DNA of 64,000 bases from positions 81,721,995-81,785,994 of the forward strand of contig OX393555.1 of NCBI GenBank assembly GCA_947650365.1, written 5' to 3'. Origin of the DNA: Chamaelirium japonicum (taxonomy: Eukaryota > Streptophyta > Magnoliopsida > Liliales > Melanthiaceae). Made by a program: the position numbers and the translations under genes. The notes below the pieces were generated by a model that did no database searches, was not told the DNA's origin, and was given only the letters and a program-made list of their open reading frames with translations. Position 1 is the stretch's first letter. Every line of letters begins with the position of its first letter. This document shows positions 34,521-46,155 of the stretch, in pieces.

Positions 34521-35938
34521 AATAGAGTTTTAGAATTTAGATTCCTTCTTACTTCACACCTATACCCATGGCCAATAGATTAGAGAAGGACTTCTTCTCT
34601 CTTCTCTCTTTGTTTATATCTCTGTTCTCTTCTTTCTTCTTCATTCTCTTTTGTCTTCGTTTCTCTCATTGTTTTCTTATGACTGGTCGGCAGGGCTCGA
34701 CATGTTCGTGTTGATAAAGTGTTATGAGATGGGAGAAAAAGAGAGCCATCAAACGTACCCAACCCTAAAAGGGTTGTATAAATATTGAAAAGTAGAGTTT
34801 TAAAATTTAGATTCTTTCTTACTTCACACCTATACTCGTGGCCAATAGACTGGAGTAGGACTTCTTCTCTCTTCTTTCTTCATTTATCTCTTCGTTCTCT
34901 TTTCTTTTCTTCTCTCTCTTTTGTGGAGTTTTGGAATTTAGATTCCTTCTTACTTCACACCTATACCCGTGTGAGAAGAGACTATTTAAATAATTAATTC
35001 TTTATTCTTTTCTCTCTCTTTTGTCTTTTTTTCTCTTTTTGTTTTCTTGTGACTGGTCGGTTGGGCTAGATATGTTCGTACTGATAACATGTTATTAGAT
35101 GGGAGAAAGAGAGAGCCATCAAACATGCCCCACCCTAAAGGTGTCGTATTTTATTTATAGGGTAAGCTTACTTAAGGCCTAAGCAATCTATGAAAAACCC
35201 TAATCCATGGGAAAGAGAGAAGAAAATGGAGAGATTTAATTATATTATTGAGAAGTGGAGTTTTGGAATTTAGATTCCTTCTTATTTTATACATAAACCC
35301 TTGGCGAATGGACTGGAGCAGGACTTCTTCTCTCTGCTCTATTCGTTTATCTCTCTATTTTCTTCTTTCTTCTTTTCTCTCTCCTGTCTTCGTTTCTCTC
35401 TCTGTTTTCTTATGACTGGTCAGTTGGGCTAGACATATTCGTATTGATAATATATTGTGAGATGGAAGGAAGAGAAAGTTATCAAACGTGCCCTACGCTA
35501 ATTAGATTTCTTCTTACTTCACATCTATACCCGTGGCCAATGGGTTGGAGCAGGACTTCTTCTATCTTCTCTCTTCGTTTATTTCCCCGTCTCTTCTCTC
35601 TTCTTCTCTCTCTTCTGTCTTCCTTTCTCTCTCAATTTTCTTATGACTTGTCGGTTGGGCTCGGTATGTTTGTGCTAATAACATATTTTGTGATGAAGAA
35701 AAAGTGAGCTGTCAAACGTACCCCACCCTAAAGGGGTCATATAAATATAGAGAAGTGGAGTTTTGGAATTTAAATTCTTTCTTACTTTATACTTATACCA
35801 GTGGTGGATGGACTAGAGTAGGACTTCTTCTCTATTTTTCTCTCCGTTCTCTTCTTTTTTCTTCTCTTTCTTCTACTTCATTTCTCTCTGTTTTTTTGTG
35901 ACTTGTCGGTTGGGCTTGACATGTTCATGCTGATAACG

Positions 35939-36106
35939 TATTGTGAGATGAGAGAAACAGAAAGCCATCAAACGTGCTCCACCCAAAAGGGATTATATAT
36001 TATTTATAGGGTAAGCTTACTTAGAGCCTAAGCAATCTATAGGAAATCCTAATCCATGGGAGAGATCCGACGGTGGAGAGCCATCCGATCGAACGATCTC
36101 AAAACA
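35939..36106 (-). repeat. full R168 LTR-like block (168 bp)
   Basis: Left edge TATTGTGAGATG after the primer-like GCTGATAACG, TATA segment at 35,997-36,009, right edge GATCTCAAAACA against block D. Confidence 0.85.
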
Positions 36107-36560
36107 GTTGTAATATTTTTTATTTTTTAAAGAAAAATATAAATTCTTTTTAAAGCAAAAAATTCGGGTGTGCCTTATCTTCCTTCTTTACTTCCTATTA
36201 TTTAATTAATTTAATTTGTTTAATAAATTAAATAATTAAATAATTAAATAAATATTTAATTATCTATATAACTAAATATTTAAATTATTTAAATAATTTA
36301 TATTATTTAAATAATAAAATAAATAATATTAATTTGATTATTTAAAAAAATTTAAGTTATTTAAAAAAACATTTTAATATTTATATATTCAAATAATTAC
36401 CTTATTATTTATATAATAAGTAAATAGTTATTAAATTATTATTTTATTTTATAACTTAATAAAATAATTATTTTTTTTATTTATTTTAATCATTATTTTA
36501 TAATTTAATAAATTTTTTTTATTTAATTACATAGTAATTTATTTAAATTATTATTTTTTG
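36107..36560 (-). repeat. R168 block D, truncated (0.45 kb)
   Basis: It starts like all D copies (GCAAAAAATTCGGGTGTGCC at 36,158) but ends inside the A/T part at TTTTTTGAACTATATC, where a CT tract follows. The same break is at 62,462 and, inverted, near 18,870. Confidence 0.85.
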
Positions 36561-36824
36561 AACTATATCTTCTTCTCTCTCTTCTGTCTTCGTTTCTCTC
36601 CCCGTTTTTTTGTGACTGGTCGGTTGGACTCGACATGTTTGTACTGATAATGTGTTGTGAGATGGAAGAAAGAGAGAGCCATCAAACGTGCCCCACCCTA
36701 AAGGGATCGTATATTATTTATAGGGTAAGTTTACTTAGGGCCTAAGCAATCTATAGAAAACCATAATCCATGGGAGAGATCCGATGGTGGACAGCCATTC
36801 GATCTATCGTGCCCCACCCTAAAG

Positions 36825-37120
36825 GGGTCGTATTAATCATTATTTAAATAATTATTAAATCAATTCTCTTTATTAGTAAGCTTACCTTATAAATTTTTAA
36901 TTATATATAATTGATTATCGCCACGGGTATAGGTATGAAGTAAGAAGGAATTTAAATTCTAAAACTCCAGTTCTCAATAGTATCATCTCAACGTTATTAT
37001 GATTATCATAGTAATGTTACTATAATTTTTTTAATTAAATTAATTAATTATCTATTTATTAAATAATTTAAATAATTTAATAATTAAGTTTACTAATTAA
37101 CGTGTTGTAAGATGGGAGAA
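36825..37120. repeat. mixed AT segment of the A-type block (copy 2)
   Basis: GTCGTATTAATC, A/T run, TTATATATAATTGATTATCG, inverted block C, block D edge and A/T run ending GTTTACTAATTAACGTG. Same order as 62,715-63,020; inverted at 18,330-18,620. Confidence 0.85.
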
Positions 37121-37239
37121 AGAGAGAGCCATCAAACTTGCTCCACCCTAAAGGGGTCGTATAATATAATTAAATCTCTTCGTTCTCTTCTCTCTTCTCC
37201 CATGGATTAGGGTTTCCCATAGATTGCTTAGGCCATAAG

Positions 37240-37405
37240 TAAGCTTACCCTATAAATAATAAACGACCACTTTAAGGTGGGGCATATTTGACGGCTCTCT
37301 CTTTCTCTCATCTCACAACACTTACCCTATAAATAATATATAACCCCTTTAGAGTAGGGCACGTTTAATGGCTCTCTCTTTCTCCCATCTCACAACATGT
37401 TATCT
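37240..37405 (+). repeat. tandem doubled LTR-like end
   Basis: TATA segments at 37,251-37,260 and 37,329-37,342; inner fusion CTCACAACACTTACCC near 37,314. It mirrors 18,085-18,250. The copy at 63,153 in the third A-type block is single. Confidence 0.85.
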
Positions 37406-37768
37406 GCACGATAATATTTAGCCCAGCCGACTACTCACAAGAAAATAGAGAGAGAAACGAAGACAGAAGAGGAGTTTTGGAATTTAGATTCCTTATTACT
37501 TCACACTTATACCCGTGGTCAATGGACTGGAGCAGGACTTCTCTCTTCTCTCTTCATTTATCTCTCTGTTTTTTTCTTTCTTCTTCTCTCTCATCTCTCC
37601 GAAGATAGAAGAGAAAGAAGTATTTCTCCAATCCATTCGCTATGGGTACAGGTACGAAGTAAGAAGTAATCTAAATTCCAAAACTCCACAGAAGAGAGTG
37701 AAGAAGAGAGAATAGAACGAAGAGATAAACGAAGACAGAAGAGAGAGATACAACTGGTCAGTTGGGCT

Positions 37769-37829
37769 CGATAGTAAGAAGTGGCACACCCGAATTGCTT
37801 AGGCCCTAAGTTCAAATATTAAGAGATAC
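37769..37829 (+). repeat. low-copy module K (copy 2)
   Basis: ATAGTAAGAAGTGGCACACC start and AAATATTAAGAGATAC end; the next bases CTAATCCATGGGAG belong to an LTR-like block 1.5 kb further on in the inverted copy, so a deletion ends here. Confidence 0.85.
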
Positions 37830-40800
37830 CCTAATCCATGGGAGAAGCAAGAAGAGAACAGAGAGATTTAATTATATTATTGAGAAGTGGAGTTTTGTAA
37901 TTTAGATTCCTTCTTCCTTAACACCTATACCCATGGATAATGGACTGGAGCATGACTTCTTCTCTCTTCTTTCTTCGATTATCTCTCCATTCTCTTCTTT
38001 CTTCTTCTTTTTTCTCACAACATGTTATCAGAATGAACATGTCGAGTCCAGTCGACAACTATTTAGAATTTAACAAAGAAGAGATAAAAGAAGAGAGAGA
38101 TAAAAAAAGAAAGAATAGAGAAGAAGTACTGCTCTAGTCCATTCGCCTTGGTTAAAGGTGTGAAGTAAGATAGAATCTAAATTCCAAAACATGACTTCTA
38201 AATAATATAATTAAATCTCTTCATTCTCTTCTCTCTTCTCCCATGGATTAGGGTTTTCCATAGATTGCTTTGGACCAAAGTAAGCTTACCCTATAAATAA
38301 TATATAAACCTTTAGGGTGGGGCAAGTTTGACGGCTCTTCCTTTTTCCCATCTAATAACACGTTATTAGCATGAACATATCGAGCCCATCTGACCAGTCG
38401 TAAGAAGAGAGAAATACTTCACACCTATACCCGTGAAGAAGAGAGAAACGAAGACAGAAGTGGAGTTTTGGAATTTAGATTCCATCTTACTTCACACCTA
38501 TACCCGTGACCAATAAACTGGAGTAGGACTTTTTCTCTCTTCTCTCTTTGTTTATCTTTCCATTCCTTTTCTCTTCTTCTCTCACTTCTGTCTATATTTC
38601 TCTATCCATTTATTGAGAGAAGAAGAGGGGTCTAACGAAGACAGAAAAGACATAAGAAGCGAGAAGAGAACGGAGAGATAAATAAAGAGAAAAGAGAGAG
38701 CTTCACACCTATACCCGTGGCCAATAGACTGGAGCAGGACTTCTTCTCTCTTCTTCTTTCTCTTCTATCTTCATATCTCTATCCGTTTATAGAGAGAAGA
38801 AGTGGAGTTTAACAAAGACAAAAGAGAGATAAGAAGCAAGAAAAGAACAGAAAGATAAATAAAAGGAGAAGAGAGAAGATGTCCTGCTCCAGTCCATTGG
38901 CCACGGGTATAGGTATGAAGTAAGAAGGAATCTAAATTCCAAAACTCCACTTCTGTCATTATTTCTCTCACTGTTTTCTTGCGATTGGTCGGCTGGACTC
39001 GACATATTCGTGTTGATAAAGTATTGTGAGATGGGAGAAAGAGAAAGCCATCAAACGTGCCGCACCATAAAAAGGTCGTATATTATTTATAGGGTAAGCT
39101 TACTTAGATCCTATGCAATTTATGGGAAACCCTAATCCATAGAAGAAGGGAGAAGAGAACAGAGAGATTTAATTATATTATTAAGAAGTGGAGTTTTGGA
39201 ATTTAGATTTCTTCTTACTTCACACCTATAACCATGGCGAATGGACTAGAACTGGACTTCGTCTCTCTTCTCTCTTTGTTTATCTCTTCATTCTCTTCTC
39301 TCTTCTCACAATATATTATCAATAAGAACATATTGAGCCCAACCGACCAGTCACAAGAAAACGGAGTGTGAAATGATGATAGAGAGAGAGAAGATAATGG
39401 AGAGATAAAGGAAGAGAGAAGAGAGAAGAGAGAAGAAGTCCTGCTCTAGTCCATTGGCCATGGGTATAGCTGTAAAGTAAGAAGGAATCTAAATTGCAAA
39501 TTTCCACAGAAGAGAGATAAGAAGAGAAAAGAAAACGAAGAGATAAATAAAGAGAGAAGAGAGAAGAAGTCCTACTCCAGTTCATTGACCACGGGTATAG
39601 GTGTAAAATAAGAAGGAATCTAAATTCCTAAACTCCACTTCTGTCTTCGTTTCTCTCTCCATTTTCTTGTGACTGGTCGGCTGGGCTCGATATGTTCATA
39701 CTGATAAGCTTACTTAGGGTCTAAGCAATCTAGAGGAAATCCTAATCCATAGGAGAGATCTGACGATGGACAGCTATTCTTCTTACTTTACACCTATACC
39801 CGTGGCCAATAGAATTGAGTAAGACTTCTTCACTCTTCTCTCTTCGTTTATCTCTCCGTTCTCTTCTCTCTTTTTCTCCCATCTCATAAAACATTATTAG
39901 CACAAACATATTATGCCCAGTCGACCAGTCACAAGAAAACAGAGAGAGAAACTAAGTTAGCAGAGAGAGAAGAAGAGAGAAGAGAACGAAGAGATAAACG
40001 AAGAGAGAAAAGAGAAAAGAGAAAAGAGAAAAAGTCATGCTCAAGTCCATTGGCCATAGGTTTAGGTGTGCAGTAAGAATAATGGATGTCCACTGTCGAA
40101 TCTCTCCCATGGATTTGGATTTCTCATAGATTGCTTTAGCCCTAATTAAGCTTTTCTTATAAATAATATACGACCCCTTTAGTGAGGGGCACGTTTGACG
40201 GCTCTCCCTTTCTCCTATCTCAGAACACGTTATCAGTACGAAAATATCGAGCCCAGCCGACCAGTCACAAGAAAACAGAGAGAGAAACAAAGATAGAAAT
40301 GGAGTTTTGGAATTTAGTTTCCTTCTGACTTCACACTTGTAGCCGTGGCCAATGGATTGGAGCAGGACTTTTTCTTTCTTCTCACTTTATTTATCTCTCT
40401 GTTCTCTTCTCTCTTATTCTCTCTCTTCTATAGAGTTTTGGAATTTAGATTCATTCTTACTTCACAGCTATACCTGTGGTTAATGGACTGGAGCAGGAAA
40501 TCTTCTCTCTTCATTCTTCGGTTATCTCTTTATTTTCTTCTCTCTTCTTCTCTCACTTCTGTCTTTGTTTCTCTCTCCATTTTCTTATGACTGGTCGGCT
40601 GGGCTTGATATGTTCGTGCTAATAATATGTTATGACAAGTGGGAATAGAACGGAGAGATAAACCAAGAGAAGAGAGAAAAAGTCCTACTTCAGTCCATTC
40701 GCCATGGTATATGTGTGAGGTAAGAATGAATCTAAATTCCAAAACTATACTTCTTAATAATATAATTAAATCTCTCTGTTTTCTTATCTCTTCTCCCATG

Positions 40801-42104
40801 GATTAGGGTTTCCCATAGATTGGTTAGGCCCTAAGTAAGCTTACCCTATAAATAATATATGACCCCTTTAGGGTAGGGCATATTTGATGACTCTCTCTTT
40901 ATCCTATCTCATAACACGTTATTAGTAAGAACATGTCGAGTCTAGTCGACCAGTCGCAAGAAAACGGAGAGAGAAACAAAGACAAAAGAGAGAGAATAAG
41001 AGATAAGAGAATTGAGAGATAAACAAAGATAGAATAGAAAAGCAGTCCTGCTCTAGTCCATTGGCCAAGGGTATAGGTTTAAAGTAAGAAGGAATCTAAA
41101 TTCCAAAACTCCACTTCTCAATATTTTTACGACCCCTTTATGGTGGGGCACATTTGACAGCTCTTTCTCTTATTTCATAACACGTTATCTACACAAACAT
41201 ATCGAGCACAGCCGACCAGTCTCAAGAAAATGGACAGAGAAACAAAGACAGAAGAGAGAGAAAAAAAGAGAAAAGAACAGAGAGGTAAATGAAGAGAGAA
41301 GAAGTCATGTTCCAGTCTATTGGCCACGGGTATAGGTTTGAAGTTAGAAGGAATCTGAATTCTAAAACTCCATTTCTCAATAATATAATTATATATTGCT
41401 GTTCTTTTTTCTCTTCTCCTATGGTTTAGGGTTTCCCATAAATTACTTAGGCCTTAAGTAAGCGTACCCTATAAATAATACATGACCACTTTAGGGTGGG
41501 GCATGTTTGACGGCTCTCTTTTTCTTCCATATCATAACATGTTATATGCACGAACATGTCGAGCCCAGCCGACCAATCGTAAGAAAATGAAGAGAGAAAC
41601 GAAGACAGAAAAGAGAGAAGAAGAGAGAAGAGAACGAAGAGATAAATGAAGAGATAAATGAAGAGAGAAGAAGTCATGCTCTAATCCATTGGCCACGGAT
41701 ATAGGTAATAAGTAAGATGGAATCTAAATTCCAAAACTCCACGTCTATCTTCGTTTCTCTCTCCATTTTCTTACGACTGGTCGGCTGGGCTCGATATGCT
41801 CATGCTTATAACATGTCTAGTTTAATTAAGAAGGAATCTAAATTTTAAAACTCTACTTCTCAATAATATAATTAAATCTCTCCATTCTCTACTCTCTTCT
41901 CCCATGGATTAGTGTTTCTCATAGATTGCTTAAGCCCTAAGTAAGCTTACCCTTTAAATAATATTCGACCCCTTAAGGGTAGGGCATGTTTGACGGCTCT
42001 CTCTTTCTTCCATCTCATAATACTTACCCTATAAATAATATACCACCCCTTTAGGGTAGGGCACATTTGACGGTTCTCTCTTTCTCCCATCCCATAACAC
42101 GTTA
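37830..42104. repeat. R168 mosaic, direct copy of 1-2.45 kb, then partner of 11.9-14.3 kb
   Basis: TATA segments: 38,292-38,303 (plus), 39,079-39,091 (minus), 40,158-40,170 (plus), 40,848-40,859 (plus), 41,470-41,480 (plus), 41,953-41,964 and 42,030-42,041 (plus pair, tandem doubled at 41,940-42,110). A short plus block lies near 41,125. At 39,705 the LTR-like middle is missing: CTGATAA joins GCTTACTTAGGG directly. No gene. Confidence 0.83.
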
Positions 42105-42225
42105 TCTTTTGTTTATTTCCCTGTTTCTCTCCCCGTTGTCTTTGTTTCTCTCTCTTTATCTTATAGTATAAAATAAAATAAATAAGTATTGATAGAAAAG
42201 AGATAGAAAATTATTTTAAACTAGA
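42105..42225 (-). repeat. low-copy module M (copy 2, inverted)
   Basis: GTATAAAATAAAATAAATAAG and AGTATTGATAGAAAAGAG match the complement of 11,628-11,745. It sits beside the doubled LTR-like block in both copies. Confidence 0.85.
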
Positions 42226-42558
42226 AACAGCAGGACTTCTTCTCTCTTCTTTCTTCGTTTATCTCTCCGTTCCTTTCCCTCTTTCTCACATCTCATAATA
42301 TATTATCAGCATGAATATATCGAGACTAGCCGACCAGTCAAAAGAAAACGGAAGAGAAACGGAGACAAAAGTAGAGTTTTCAAAATTAGATTCCTTCTTA
42401 CTTCACACCTATACCCATGGCCAATGGACTGGAGCGGGACTTCTTCTCTCTTCTATCTTCGTTTATCTCTCTGTTCTCTTCACCCTCTTCTGTCTTTGTT
42501 TCTCTCTCTATTTTTTTGCGACTGGTCGGCTGGGCTCGACATATTCGTACTGATAACG

Positions 42559-42726
42559 AGTTATAAGATAGGAGAAAAAGAGGGTCATCAAGCGTGCCCC
42601 ACCCTAAAGGTATCGTATATTATTTATAGGGTAAGCTTACTTAGGGCCTAAGCAATCTACTAGAAACCCTAATCCATGGGAGAGATCCGACGGTGGACAG
42701 TCTTCTGATCGAACGATCTCAAAATA
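42559..42726 (-). repeat. full R168 LTR-like block (168 bp)
   Basis: Left edge AGTTATAAGATAGG, TATA segment 42,617-42,629, telo-box AAACCCTAA at 42,664, right edge GATCTCAAAATA. It is the partner of 11,109-11,276. Confidence 0.85.
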
Positions 42727-43032
42727 GTTGTAATGTTTTATATTTTTTTAAAAAAAAATGAAAAAAATTTTTAAAGCAAAAAATTCGAGTGTGCCTCATC
42801 TTCTTTTTTTACATCCTATTATTTAATTAATTTAATTATTTAATAAATTAAATAGTTAAATAATTAAATAAATATTTAATTATCTTCTCTCTTCTTATAT
42901 TATTTTATTACTATGATAATTAAGTGGAGTATTGTTACTATAATTTTTTTAATTAAATTAATCTTTATATAAAAACAAAAAGAGAAGAGAATTTACTATG
43001 ATAATCATAATAACGTTGAGATGATACTATCG
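42727..43032 (-). repeat. R168 block D, shortened
   Basis: Starts GTTGTAATGTTTTATATTTT, loses most of the A/T middle, carries AATTAAGTGGAGTATTGTTA (43% of the way along) and ends ATAATCATAATAACGTTGAG. It matches 10,800-11,108 inverted. Confidence 0.8.
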
Positions 43033-43129
43033 AGAAGTGGAGTTTTTGAATTTAGATTTCTTTTTACTTCACGCCTATACTCATGGTGAATAGACTCGAG
43101 CAGGACTTCTTCTCTCTTCTCTCTTATTT

Positions 43130-43262
43130 GTCTTTGTTTAAATTATTTAATAATTTAAAAAATTTATAAATTAAGTTTTTAGTAAAATAATTAATTAAAT
43201 AAACAAATTTTTTGCTTTAAAAATAATTAATATTTTTTAAAACAAATTTAAAACATTATAAC
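43130..43262 (+). repeat. R168 block D with large internal deletion
   Basis: Inverted partner of 10,563-10,685: TAAATTAAGTTTTTAGTAAA joins the AAATTTTTTGCTTTAAAAAT end directly. Confidence 0.75.
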
Positions 43263-43428
43263 TGTTATAAGATCGTTCGATCGGATGACTGACCACCGTC
43301 AGATCTGTCTGATGGATTAGGGTTTCCTATAGATTGCTTAGGCCCTAAGTAAACTTACCCTATAAATAATATACGACCCCTTTAGGGTGGGGCATGTTTG
43401 ACGGCTTTATTTCTCCCATCTCAAAATA
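43263..43428 (+). repeat. full R168 LTR-like block
   Basis: TGTTATAAGATCGTTCGATC start, TTAGGGTTT at 43,318, TATA at 43,361-43,372, end CTCAAAATA before CATTATCAGTACAA. Partner of 10,396-10,562. Confidence 0.83.
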
Positions 43429-45253
43429 CATTATCAGTACAAATATAGCGAATAGAAAAGAGAGAAGAAGTTGTGCTCCAGTCTTTCTGTTTTCTTATGG
43501 CTGGTCGGCTCGGCTCGACATATTCGTGCCGATAACTTATTGTGAGATGGGAGAAAGAGAGAGCCATCAAAGATGCCCCACCCTAAAAGGGTCGTATATT
43601 CATGGGATAAAAAAGAAGAAGTCCTGCTCTAGTCAATTAGGAAACCCTAATCCATGGGAGAAAAGAGAGAGAAAAGAAGAAGTCCTGCTCCAGTCAATTA
43701 GCCAAGGGTATAGGTATAGAGTTTTAGAATTTAGATTTCTTCTTACCTCACACCTATACCCATGGCCTATGGTCTGGAGTAGGACTTCTTCTCTCTTCTC
43801 TCTTCGTTTATCTCTCCGTTCTCTTCTCTTTTTCTCTCTTTTCTGTCTTTGTTTCACTATCCATTTTTTTGTGACTAGTCGGTTGGGCTTGACATATTCA
43901 TGCTGATAACATGCTATAAGAAGATAAAAGAGAACCTAAATAAAATAATATAAATCTCTCTAGTCTTAATATTTAAAAAGAAGTCTATCCTTATCTTCTC
44001 GCTCTTATGTGGAGTTTTGGAATTTAGATTCCTTATTACTTCACACCTATACCCGTGGCCAATAGAATAGAGCAGGACTTCTTCTATTTTCTCTCTTTGT
44101 TTATCTCTATGCACTCTTATCTATTCTTCTCTCTTATCTTCGTTCTCTTCTTCCTTCTTCTCTCTCTTCTGCGGAGTTTTAGAATTTAGATTCCTTTTTA
44201 ATTTACACCTATAACCATGGCAAATGGATTGGAGTAGGACTTCTTCTCCCCTTCTCTCTTTGTTTATCTTTCCGTTCTTTTTTCTGTTCTACCTAAATAA
44301 TTTAATTAAATAATATAATTATTTAATTAAGAAAGAAACAAAGATAGAAAATAGAGAAGAAGAGAGAAGAGAACGCATAGATAAATGAAGAGAGAAGAAG
44401 TACTACTCCAGTCCATTCGCCACGGGTATATATGTGAATTAAGAAGGAATCTAAATTCTAAAACTACACAGAAAAGAGAAAAGAAGAGAGAAGAGAACGG
44501 AGAGATAAACAAAGATAGAAGTGGAGTTTTGGAATTTAGATTCCTTCTTACTTCACACCTATACCCGTGGCCAATAGACTGGAGAAGGACTTCTTCTCTC
44601 TTCTTTCTTTATTTATCTCTTTGTTCTCTTCCCTCTTCTTCTATCTCTTTTTTAGAGTCTTGGAATTTATATTCCTTCTTACTTTACACCTATACCCGTG
44701 GCCAATGGACTGGAGCAAAACTTCTTCTCTCTTCTATCTTTTTTTATATCTTCGTTCCCTTCTCTCTTCTTCTCTCTTTTTTGTCTTTGTTTCTCTCTCT
44801 ATTTTCTTGTGACTGGTTGGCTGGACTTGACATGTTCATGCTGATAACGTATTATGAGATGGGAGAAAGAGAGAGCCGTCAAACATGCCCCACCCTAAAG
44901 GGGTCGTATAAATATTAAGAAAAGGAGTTTTGGAATTTAGATTCCTTCTTGCTTCACACCTATTTAATAATTAAATAAATAAATAATTTAATTAAAAAAA
45001 TTGTAGTAATATTACAATGATAATTAAAATAATAGTGAGATAATACTATTGAGAAGTGGAGTTTTGGAATTTAGATTCCTTCTTACTTCAGACCTATACC
45101 CGTGGTGAATGGACTAGAGTAGGACTTCTTCTCTTTTCTCTCTTCGTTTATCTCTCCGTTCTCTTCTTTCTTCTTCTCTCTCTTTTGTCTTCATTTCTCT
45201 CTCCGTTTTTTTATGACTGGTCGACTGGGCTCAATATGTTCGAGCTGATAACG
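43429..45253. repeat. R168 mosaic and B-type tail
   Basis: An irregular stretch at 43,440-43,720 has a local repeat of GAAGAAGTCCTGCTC...AGTCAATTAG. Then comes module G (43,933-44,012), module H (44,289-44,329), several block C copies, a short minus block near 44,906 and a block D edge at 44,968-45,050, in the same order as 29.9-31.0 kb. Long open frames here (43,394-43,906 and 44,385-44,918) are repeat read-through, not genes. Confidence 0.8.
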
Positions 45254-45479
45254 TATTATGAGATGGAAAAAAAAGAGAGCCGTTAAATGTGCCCCACCCT
45301 AAAAGGGTCGTATATTCTTTATAGAGTAAGCTTACTTAAGGCCTAAGCAATCTATGGAAAAGTGGTCGTATATTATTTATAAGGTAAGCTTACTTAGGGC
45401 CTAAACAATATATAGAAAATCATAATACATGAGAGAGATTAGATGGTGGATAGTCATCCTATCGAACAATCTCATAACA
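45254..45479 (-). repeat. R168 LTR-like block with 58-bp duplication
   Basis: 226 bp; TATA segments at 45,311-45,323 (TATTCTTTATA) and 45,369-45,381; right edge ATCTCATAACA. Confidence 0.87.
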
Positions 45480-46155
45480 GTTGTAATGTTTTAAATTTTT
45501 TTGAAGAAAAATATAAATTATTTTTAAAATAAAAAGTTTAGATTACCTCATCTTCCTTCTTTACTTGCTATTATTTAAATAATTAACTAGTTATTTAAAT
45601 AATAAGTAAATAGTTATAGAATTATTTTTAAATTTTATTACTTAATTAAATAATTAATTTTTTATTAATTTCAATTAATATTTTATAATTTAATAAAAAA
45701 TTATTTAATTATATAATAATTTATTTTATTATTATTTATTTAACTATAGAATTATTTAATAATTAAATTATTTATTTATTTGAGTAAATAATATACTTAA
45801 TATATTTCATCACTAATTATGTTTTTAAATATTTCAATAAGTGACTTATTATTTAATTATTAAAAATAAAATAATAATTTAAGAAATAACTAATAAAATA
45901 AATAAATAAATAAATAATATAATTAAATTAAATTAGTACATTATTTAAATAATTAAATCAGTAAATAATTTAATAATATAATAATATAATAATAATAAAT
46001 AAATAAAATAATTAAATAACTTAAAAAATTTATTATTTTACTAAAAACATAATTATTAAATTATTTAAATTATTCAAAAATTAAATAATTAATTAATTTA
46101 ATTAAAAAAATTATATTAATATTACTATGATAATCATAATAACGTTGAGATGATA
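45480..46155 (-). repeat. R168 block D (0.68 kb)
   Basis: Fixed edges present; about 220 bp of the A/T middle are absent compared with 26,242-27,140, with the join near TTGCTATTATTTAAATAATT at 45,568. Confidence 0.8.

Larger units (their letters stand above)
34520..37829. repeat. A-type block, direct copy
   Basis: Collinear with 60,390-63,666 and inverted to 17.8-20.7 kb. Order: block C, short minus block near 34,765, two block C copies, GAGAAGAGACTATTTAAATA join at 34,974, minus block with TATTTTATTTATA (35,149), the CTAATTAGATTTCTTC join at 35,498, minus full block 35,939-36,106, block D, minus block (36,711-36,722), mixed AT segment, plus doubled block (37,240-37,405) and module K. Confidence 0.87.

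Noticed and set aside
43394..44918. Long open frames (170 and 177 codons) rich in Leu, Ser and Phe
   Set aside because: They run through block C, CT tract and LTR-like block; CT tracts lack stop codons in most frames. Similar frames recur in every copy on both strands with alternative starts. No domain is recognisable.
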